DNA from: an uncultured Actinomycetes bacterium
Lineage (GTDB): Bacteria > Actinomycetota > Actinomycetes > Nanopelagicales > Nanopelagicaceae
Assembly (NCBI GenBank): GCA_903875815.1
Contig: CAIQXR010000072.1
Span: 1 to 6,249 of the forward strand
DNA length: 6,249 bases
Direction: 5' to 3'
The translations under genes were made by a program, and so were the position numbers. Positions 1 to 4,103 of this stretch are shown piece after piece. The notes under the pieces are model-generated. The model saw nothing but the letters and a program-made list of their open reading frames with translations, was not told the origin of the DNA and searched no databases. The number at the start of each line of letters is the position of its first letter. Position 1 is the first letter of the stretch.

Positions 1-2
1 AT

Positions 3-743
3 ATAGGTGGCTCGGGCTCTGTGAAATTGGAATCACCTCTGGAATTTCCTGATGGCACCAAACAAATAACGGCGATGCTCAATGGTTTGACGGGACCGCA
101 GGGCGCGCAAGGACCGCAGGGCCCTCAAGGTATTCCCGGTGTTGGCGGCGCTAAAGGCGACATTGGCCTGACTGGACCACAAGGTGCGCAAGGTGTACCG
201 GGTATTCAAGGACTCCAAGGAGTTGCTGGCGTGCAAGGTGCTCAAGGAGTTGCTGGTGTAGGCGTCACCATGAAGGGCTCCTATGCCACGATGGCAAGTT
301 TTATTGCCGCGGCACTTGTAGGTAACCTTGGCGATGCCTGGATCATTACCAGCGATGGTTCGCTCATGGTGTGGAATGCAACCACAAGTTCGTGGAACGA
401 TGCTGGCGATATTCAAGGTCCGCAAGGTTTGCAGGGACCACAAGGGGCCCAAGGTCCGCAAGGCATTCAAGGACTGCAAGGCGTTAAGGGTGATACCGGT
501 TTGCAAGGCTTACAAGGTCTCCAAGGAATCCAAGGCCCTAAGGGTGAAACGGGAACCGCTGGCGCAAAGGGTGACACCGGCGCTACTGGTCCACAAGGAA
601 TTCCCGGATCAATTGCGCCTTATGGCAAGCAATATGTTTGCGTAGTGACTACGGGCAGCAAGAAAGCAATGTACTGGGGAACATGTTCGAGCAACGGGCT
701 CTCTGGAAGTGAGTACTACATCCTCGCAACATTCCCATTCTAA
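3..743 (+). CDS. Collagen-like Gly-X-Y repeat protein, 5' partial
   Basis: The frame is open to the left edge. A GTG at 21 is possible as a start but lacks a clear Shine-Dalgarno, so the gene probably begins outside the window. Numbering from that GTG, residues 5-21 carry FPDGTKQITA, a motif resembling N-terminal pieces of phage tail-fibre proteins. Residues 25-81 are 19 unbroken Gly-X-Y triplets. Residues 82-132 form a non-collagen module (AWIITSDG, LMVWNATTSSW). Residues 133-196 are 21 further triplets. Residues 197-240 are a small C-terminal domain with Cys207 and Cys222. Gln dominates the Y position, and KGD/KGE motifs occur four times; these are known to stabilise bacterial triple helices lacking hydroxyproline. 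A trimeric rod with a C-terminal knob, on the cell surface or on a phage tail, is inferred. Partner and ligand are unknown. That the frame is coding is certain; its role is not. Confidence 0.85.
   Translation: MGGSGSVKLESPLEFPDGTKQITAMLNGLTGPQGAQGPQGPQGIPGVGGAKGDIGLTGPQGAQGVPGIQGLQGVAGVQGAQGVAGVGVTMKGSYATMASFIAAALVGNLGDAWIITSDGSLMVWNATTSSWNDAGDIQGPQGLQGPQGAQGPQGIQGLQGVKGDTGLQGLQGLQGIQGPKGETGTAGAKGDTGATGPQGIPGSIAPYGKQYVCVVTTGSKKAMYWGTCSSNGLSGSEYYILATFPF
93..263 (+). repeat. Gly-X-Y collagen repeat block 1 (19 triplets)
   Basis: Nineteen consecutive nine-base units each encode Gly-X-Y without interruption, mostly GPQ, GAQ, GVP, GIQ and GVA. One AKGD motif supplies the Lys-Asp pair that stabilises neighbouring chains in bacterial collagens. 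The DNA repeat is imperfect (variations on caaggtg/caaggac), so it is degenerate rather than a recent exact expansion. Confidence 0.9.
417..608 (+). repeat. Gly-X-Y collagen repeat block 2 (21 triplets)
   Basis: Twenty-one consecutive Gly-X-Y triplets plus a closing Gly follow the central non-collagen module. The block is rich in GPQ, GLQ and GIQ, with charged motifs VKGD, PKGE and AKGD toward its end. The DNA repeats the caaggtc/caaggac theme with many synonymous changes. Such tracts can change length by slippage, so the triplet number may differ between strains. Confidence 0.9.
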
Positions 744-797
744 GAGGGTGAGTTAAAGACCTTCTATACTTCTCGTTTGCAACGTACTACGGGGAGA

Positions 798-802
798 GAG
801 GT
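798..802 (+). promoter_or_regulatory. Ribosome binding site of glycine-rich protein gene
   Basis: GAGGT lies 5 bases before the ATG at 808 and fits the anti-Shine-Dalgarno well, within a purine-rich run from 791. It supports ATG 808 as the start. A TATACT hexamer at 765-770 could be a -10 element about 40 bases upstream, but no good -35 accompanies it. Confidence 0.6.
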
Positions 803-807
803 GGGCA

Positions 808-1905
808 ATGTACAAGCGACTGGCACGCGCACTTCCGATGCTGATGCTCGCCACTTTCTTGGTTGGCGTCAGTGGAGCACAGATTGCCTGGGCTGCGGCG
901 CCTTGCACTCCCACCATCGTTTCAACGGGTGGTTATATCGTTGACTCCTTTACCGCAACCGGAACGTGCACATGGACTCCTCCAGTTGGCGTCACAAGTG
1001 TTGATGTTCTTGTTGTTGGCGGCGGTGGCGGTGGCGGTTGGAACTCTGGTTCAGGTGGTAGCGGTGGTGGTGTGACTTCCGTAAATTCACAACCTATTAT
1101 TGGTGCAATTGATATCACCGTTGGCACGGGCGGAACAGGTGGAGGATTAGTTGTCGTAAATGCACCAACAACGGGTGGCACCTCATCGTTCGGAGCAATT
1201 ACTGCCGTGGGCGGTCCTGGTGGACTCAACTTCACAATGAGCTATCCCATGGCAAGTCCCGGCGGAGTAAATGGTCATGGCGCTGGTGGAACAGGTTCAT
1301 CTGACGGCGCATCTGGTCATGGAAGTTATGCAGATGGCGGTCCTGGAGATACAGGTGTTGCCTCTGCAATCACTGGTGCGCTTACCTATTACGGTGGTGG
1401 CGGAGGCGGCGGTGGTTGGACTGGCACGGGAAAACCATTTGGTGGTGCAGGTGGTGCAGGTGGTGGCGGTAAAGGTTCCGATGGCGCTGGTCCAGCAATC
1501 GCTGGAACTGCAAATACTGGCGGTGGCGGAGGTGCATCTGGCGCAAACAATGTCCTGGGAGGAGCTGGTGGATCTGGAATTGTGATCATCCGCTATTTGG
1601 CAGCTTCAGGCGATTTCACTTCGGGTAAAAACTCTTCTGCAATTTATCGAAGTGGAACAACTTTTACAGTGACGGTTCAATCGGCTTCTAAAGTTACTTT
1701 CTATGCAAATAACAAGAAGATTCCGGGCTGTATCAAGATCGCAACGACAGGTTCTGGCCCGTACTTAGCCTCCTGCTCCTGGAAGCCAAGTGTTCATACC
1801 CAGACGCAAATCACCGCAGTGGTGGCGCCCAATATTTCGCCCAGTTCTACGGTCACACTAAGCGCCGGAGCCATTGCAGTCTCTAGCCGTAGCGGCAATC
1901 GCTAA
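808..1905 (+). CDS. Secreted glycine-rich surface protein with C-terminal Ig-like domain
   Basis: The 365-residue product starts with a signal peptide: Lys3, Arg4 and Arg7, a hydrophobic core at about 9-23, and probable cleavage after AWA or AAA near 29-31. A Cys33/Cys54 pair flanks the entry to a glycine-rich domain. It opens with VTSVDVLVVGGGGGGG (about 62-77), contains several poly-Gly runs, and closes with GGSGIVIIRY (254-263). This opening and closing resemble the glycine-rich domain of bacterial surface and phage tail proteins. Residues 268-365 look like a beta-rich Ig-like domain (VTFYANNKKIPGC...ASCSWKP) with a likely disulfide Cys308-Cys323. No sortase motif or C-terminal membrane anchor is visible, so it is secreted or held non-covalently. 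It follows the collagen-like gene by 64 bases and may be co-expressed. An adhesive or matrix role is inference. Confidence 0.85.
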   Translation: MYKRLARALPMLMLATFLVGVSGAQIAWAAAPCTPTIVSTGGYIVDSFTATGTCTWTPPVGVTSVDVLVVGGGGGGGWNSGSGGSGGGVTSVNSQPIIGAIDITVGTGGTGGGLVVVNAPTTGGTSSFGAITAVGGPGGLNFTMSYPMASPGGVNGHGAGGTGSSDGASGHGSYADGGPGDTGVASAITGALTYYGGGGGGGGWTGTGKPFGGAGGAGGGGKGSDGAGPAIAGTANTGGGGGASGANNVLGGAGGSGIVIIRYLAASGDFTSGKNSSAIYRSGTTFTVTVQSASKVTFYANNKKIPGCIKIATTGSGPYLASCSWKPSVHTQTQITAVVAPNISPSSTVTLSAGAIAVSSRSGNR

Positions 1906-1911
1906 GACTGT

Positions 1912-1928
1912 TAGCATTACAGAATGCT
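1912..1928 (+). promoter_or_regulatory. Candidate leaderless promoter and start-codon hairpin of 56-aa gene
   Basis: TAGCAT at 1912-1917 fits the TANNNT form of an actinobacterial -10 element and would place transcription start at or next to A1924, the first base of the ATG. That would give a leaderless mRNA, in keeping with the missing Shine-Dalgarno. No convincing -35 is seen. The perfect inverted repeat AGCATT-ACAG-AATGCT (1913-1928) overlaps the start codon. In a transcript from upstream it could fold and hide the ATG. No T-run follows, so it is not a typical intrinsic terminator. Confidence 0.3.
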
Positions 1929-2094
1929 CGGTGGAATCAACAATGGCCTCTTTCTCCAAAGCTTTGGAGGCGTACTTGCGCTGGGCTTGATCATTCCCTT
2001 GATGCGCTGGGCTTTTGAAACACCTAAGGCGAAGGCGGAGCGATTACAGCGTCGAGCGCTGAAGAAGAGTTTGCGACGTTTAAAAGCTAAATAA
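1924..2094 (+). CDS. Small single-pass membrane protein with basic tail (56 aa)
   Basis: ATG at 1924 opens a frame that closes at TAA 2092-2094. The product starts MLGGINNGLF, continues with a hydrophobic stretch at residues 9-27 (ending GLIIPLM), then WAFETPKAKAER and a strongly basic helical tail (RRALKKSLRRLKAK) to residue 56. A single transmembrane helix with a cytoplasmic cationic tail is the natural reading and follows the positive-inside rule. An in-frame TAG at 1912-1914 bounds the start, leaving ATG 1924 as the only good choice. There is no Shine-Dalgarno, so leaderless translation is possible. The gene begins 19 bases after the glycine-rich gene stop and converges on the DUF2510 gene 22 bases downstream. 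I do not recognise a named family. The ordered hydrophobic-then-basic pattern makes chance unlikely, but the gene is unproven. Confidence 0.65.
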   Translation: MLGGINNGLFLQSFGGVLALGLIIPLMRWAFETPKAKAERLQRRALKKSLRRLKAK

Positions 2095-2109
2095 TTTTGG
2101 GATTTACTA

Positions 2110-2145
2110 GCTGGCGTTAGTAGCCAGTGTTGCCGCCAGCGGCAA
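2110..2145. other. Overlapping inverted repeats at convergent gene ends
   Basis: Three pairings are possible here: CTGGC/GCCAG (2111-2115 with 2123-2127), GCTGGCG/CGCCAGC (2110-2116 with 2134-2140), and TTGCCG/CGGCAA (2130-2135 with 2140-2145). Some are mutually exclusive, and the first spans the stop codon of the DUF2510 gene. They lie just past the 56-aa gene on the + strand. No T-run follows on either strand, so a bidirectional terminator is only a weak possibility. Confidence 0.25.
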
Positions 2146-2368
2146 GTCCGATAACGCAGAGAATTCCGAGAATGATAATAACTACCCACCATCCTGGGCT
2201 GATCTTATTGGGATTTGAATTTGCTACCGCTGAAGATGTAACCGGCTTGGGAGTGTTCTGCGTAAGCGGACGAGTTTGAAGCGTCCACGCATTTCCATCC
2301 CAATACCGGTCACATGGACGACCATCGGGATCGGGATACCATCCTGCTGCAACGCCGGATTCTGACAT
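2117..2368 (-). CDS. DUF2510 domain membrane protein (83 aa)
   Basis: Residues 8-32 carry the DUF2510 signature: AGWYPDPDG, then RYWDGNAWT, with conserved Trp10, Pro12, Asp13, Arg21, Tyr22, Trp23 and Trp28. A Pro/Thr/Ser/Asn-rich linker (about 34-57) leads to a transmembrane helix at about 60-77 and a short GGNTGY end. DUF2510 is a short Trp-rich module of unknown function found almost only in Actinobacteria, often near one end of a membrane-anchored protein. This protein is a minimal form: one domain, a linker and an anchor. The Shine-Dalgarno is weak (GAGAACGGGG about 8 bases before ATG), so translation may be modest. The gene lies 59 bases after the 54-aa membrane protein gene on the same strand, and co-transcription is plausible. 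Confidence 0.9.
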   Translation of the reverse strand: MSESGVAAGWYPDPDGRPCDRYWDGNAWTLQTRPLTQNTPKPVTSSAVANSNPNKISPGWWVVIIILGILCVIGLAAGGNTGY

Positions 2369-2427
2369 TTATTGGCCCCGTTCTCTCGATTGATCGTTTA
2401 CTTCTAATTTTTTATTGCTGAATTACG

Positions 2428-2592
2428 TTAAGCCTTTGGTTGTTCTTTCTGAACCAATACGCCGATAACTGCGAAGAATCCAAAGAGGAGACCGAGAACG
2501 GTCCAAAGTCCAACATTGAGGTTCTTCTTCTGAGCTTGGCTGTAGCAGAAGGCTGCGCAAGCAACCCATACGAGTAGTACGAAAATCGACAT
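2428..2592 (-). CDS. Small two-helix membrane protein (54 aa)
   Basis: The frame runs from ATG (2592-2590) to TAA (2430-2428). The product begins MSIFVLLVWVACAAFCYSQA, followed by a short polar turn (QKKNLN), a second hydrophobic helix VGLWTVLGLLFGFFAVIGVLV (split here as VGLWTVLGLLFG, residues 27-38, and FFAVIGVLV, 39-47), and a polar QKEQPKA tail. This is a membrane hairpin with helices at about 3-20 and 28-47. The pattern of a basic turn, a Trp and LGLLFG before a second helix recurs in many uncharacterised small bacterial membrane proteins. No function can be assigned. The strong AGGAGA Shine-Dalgarno with good spacing is the main support besides composition. It sits between the 172-aa secreted protein gene and the DUF2510 gene, all on the - strand. 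Confidence 0.8.
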   Translation of the reverse strand: MSIFVLLVWVACAAFCYSQAQKKNLNVGLWTVLGLLFGFFAVIGVLVQKEQPKA

Positions 2593-2597
2593 CTTTC

Positions 2598-2603
2598 TCT
2601 CCT
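2598..2603 (-). promoter_or_regulatory. Strong ribosome binding site of 54-aa membrane protein gene
   Basis: On the - strand AGGAGA lies 5 bases before the ATG at 2592. It is a near-ideal Shine-Dalgarno and selects this frame over the two overlapping longer - strand frames in the same place, whose own starts lack one. Confidence 0.7.
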
Positions 2604-2687
2604 GTCATGTAGATGGATATTCATTCGACTCATTGGCACGGATGCGCAATGCGACTTCAATAGGTTAAATGTTTTGGTATGGAATTA

Positions 2688-2716
2688 CGTGTAAAAAATA
2701 AAAAATGAATGGTCAA
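2688..2716 (-). promoter_or_regulatory. Weak candidate promoter in the 2593-2722 gap
   Basis: The 130-base gap between the 172-aa and 54-aa genes is AT-rich at its upstream end. On the - strand TTGACC (2716-2711) is a good -35 hexamer, and TACACG lies 17 bases further (2693-2688), but it matches the -10 consensus at only three of six positions. A second -10-like hexamer, TAACCT, is at 2667-2662. A transcript from here would have a leader of roughly 70-95 bases before the 54-aa gene. Nothing else is evident in the gap. Confidence 0.2.
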
Positions 2717-2722
2717 AAATGG

Positions 2723-3241
2723 TTATGCGACGGGTTTTAGGCCCTTGGCAAAGGTAATTAACTGGGCTTGAGTGAAACCGCCTTGCGTGCCCAATCGGAT
2801 GTATGTGGCTTTAAGTCCCTTGCTTGCGGGCACGACGAACGAGATCTCTCCCCCGTGCTGGGCGAATTCCGATGCTTTGCATTTTCCGGTTGCACAATAA
2901 ATTCCGATATTCGCCTTGGCGCCATTGATCATTACGGTACCCAGCGGCTGAGGGTTATCAACCCCAGTGCAGTTAAATGCAGCCGCTGTCTCCACGAGAG
3001 CAATTCCGTGATCCATTCCACCAAAGCCGGCAAGGAGATATTCGTCTTTCCCGGGATGTAGGCGACAAGGACGTACTTCGAAATTGAGAACGGGAAGTTT
3101 CAATGTATTAGTTGGTTGCAAGACTCGATAAGTGACGCCGGTTTGCAGATCAACATATTTATTGCCGCTGCCCATGGCAAACGCTGGGCTCTGCGAGGTA
3201 AGCAGAACAAGAAGGGCAAGCGCTAGCGAGCGAAGCTTCAT
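2723..3241 (-). CDS. Secreted four-cysteine protein of unknown function (172 aa)
   Basis: A clear Sec signal peptide opens the protein: Lys2 and Arg4, a Leu/Ala-rich core at 6-15, and SPAFA before probable cleavage after Ala22. The mature part of about 150 residues looks beta-rich and soluble. It has four cysteines (59, 91, 116, 121) that could form two disulfides. Noticeable motifs are GFGGMDHG (72-79) and IYCATGKC (114-121). No lipobox is present at the cleavage site and no second membrane helix is seen, so release outside the membrane is expected. The start is supported by AGGAGA 5 bases before the ATG. The gene follows the ABC permease by 16 bases, so it is probably translated from the same mRNA and may act with the exporter as an accessory factor or substrate. 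I do not recognise a family. Confidence 0.85.
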   Translation of the reverse strand: MKLRSLALALLVLLTSQSPAFAMGSGNKYVDLQTGVTYRVLQPTNTLKLPVLNFEVRPCRLHPGKDEYLLAGFGGMDHGIALVETAAAFNCTGVDNPQPLGTVMINGAKANIGIYCATGKCKASEFAQHGGEISFVVPASKGLKATYIRLGTQGGFTQAQLITFAKGLKPVA

Positions 3242-3246
3242 ATCGA

Positions 3247-3252
3247 TCTCCT
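3247..3252 (-). promoter_or_regulatory. Ribosome binding site of 172-aa secreted protein gene
   Basis: AGGAGA on the - strand, 5 bases before the ATG at 3241, lies in the 16-base gap after the permease stop codon. It shows the gene has its own strong initiation signal while being close enough for operon expression. Confidence 0.65.
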
Positions 3253-3257
3253 ACAAC

Positions 3258-4103
3258 TTAGGAAGTGACATCTTTCTTATTGAATTTAATGATTGCTAGC
3301 GACATAAAGACCGCTGTGAGGATGACGCTATAGGAAGCGCCGCGAATCATCTGATTCCAGTCGATGGTGCTGGAGAGCGCATCAAACCACGAGAAGGAAT
3401 AGTGGGTAGGCAGCCAATTGCGAATGGAACCGAGACCAGAAATCGCATCCAAGATATTGGAGAGAATGATGATTCCGATTGCACCGCCCACAGCGCCGAG
3501 TGGGACATCGGTGGAGACGCTTAAGTAGAAGGCGAGGCCAGCAACTGAGAGAAGAACGAAGGCGAGATAGATGCCGATTATCAAAATGCGCTGGAGTGCT
3601 ACTTGATTGGTAAAAGTGACACCGAGCGGGGTTTGAAGTGGCTTGAGTCCAAAGGCGATCATGCCGACTACCCACGAGACACCGATAAGCAAGACGATGC
3701 CGATTGCAGAGAGCGAGAGGCTCACTTTTAACTTTTGAATGAGCAGTCGGGTGCGAGGAACTGGCGCAGCCAACAAATATCGAAGTGTCGACCACGATGC
3801 TTCTGAGGCAACCGTGTCGCCGTTGAAGATGGAAATCACTGCGATCAAAAGAAAAGGCGTTGCAAAGTAGAACATGGTGGTCGTGAAATTAGCGGCGCCT
3901 TTGGTGGCAAGACCAATGAGATCTGCCGTGCCCGATCCAAAGCGAGTGGGGCCAGTGCTATTACCGGACGTTCCAAACTTCACGGCAAGTGCGACGATGA
4001 CGGGAAGTGAGATTACGAAGAGATAGGCGAAGAGGGTGCGCTTGCGCTTGAGTTGGCGATACATCTCTAAGCGATATGGCAGGGTTTTATTGGCGCGATA
4101 CAT
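3258..4103 (-). CDS. ABC-2 type transporter permease (281 aa)
   Basis: This is the membrane subunit of an ABC exporter paired with the ATPase encoded just upstream. A basic cytoplasmic N-terminus (KRKR at 19-22) precedes six predicted helices at about 24-43, 73-93, 129-151, 172-195, 200-219 and 256-273. After helix 2 comes the conserved ABC-2 coupling region, with Gly95, Asp96, Glu101, then TLRYLLAAPVPRTRLLIQKL (106-125). The tail KFNKKDVTS resembles the usual ABC-2 C-terminus. At 281 residues it is of normal size for a six-helix half-transporter, so two copies are expected to pair with two ATPase domains. The ATG directly follows the TAG of the ATPase gene with no spacing (TAGATG), and AAGGAGAA lies 4 bases upstream, inside that gene, so translational coupling is likely. 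The exported substrate cannot be read from the sequence. Confidence 0.9.
   Translation of the reverse strand: MYRANKTLPYRLEMYRQLKRKRTLFAYLFVISLPVIVALAVKFGTSGNSTGPTRFGSGTADLIGLATKGAANFTTTMFYFATPFLLIAVISIFNGDTVASEASWSTLRYLLAAPVPRTRLLIQKLKVSLSLSAIGIVLLIGVSWVVGMIAFGLKPLQTPLGVTFTNQVALQRILIIGIYLAFVLLSVAGLAFYLSVSTDVPLGAVGGAIGIIILSNILDAISGLGSIRNWLPTHYSFSWFDALSSTIDWNQMIRGASYSVILTAVFMSLAIIKFNKKDVTS

Noticed and set aside
33..506. 157-residue - strand open frame
   Set aside because: It lies antisense to the collagen repeats. Its Leu/Arg/Ser/Thr periodicity is the mirror of the Gly-X-Y repeat, and it lacks a ribosome site.
93..608. Tandem-repeat array such as CRISPR
   Set aside because: The periodicity is nine bases in coding frame (Gly-X-Y), without unique spacers or conserved repeats.
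933..1235. - strand Pro-rich open frame (and a similar one at 1389-1589)
   Set aside because: The poly-Pro runs are simply the reverse complement of glycine codons in the secreted glycine-rich gene.
1917..2192. 91-residue - strand frame
   Set aside because: It overlaps both the DUF2510 gene end and the 56-aa + strand gene. Its composition is Arg/Ser/Lys-rich without any domain, and its start lies inside the DUF2510 gene.
2412..2660. 82- and 61-residue - strand frames
   Set aside because: The third - strand frame (2428-2592) has the strong AGGAGA site and a clean two-helix protein; these are out-of-frame shadows of it.
2690..2722. Possible intrinsic terminator after the 172-aa gene
   Set aside because: The - strand is T-rich here, but no stable GC hairpin precedes the T-runs.
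2768..3061. 97-residue + strand frame
   Set aside because: It is antisense to the 172-aa secreted protein gene, with no ribosome site and no recognisable domain.
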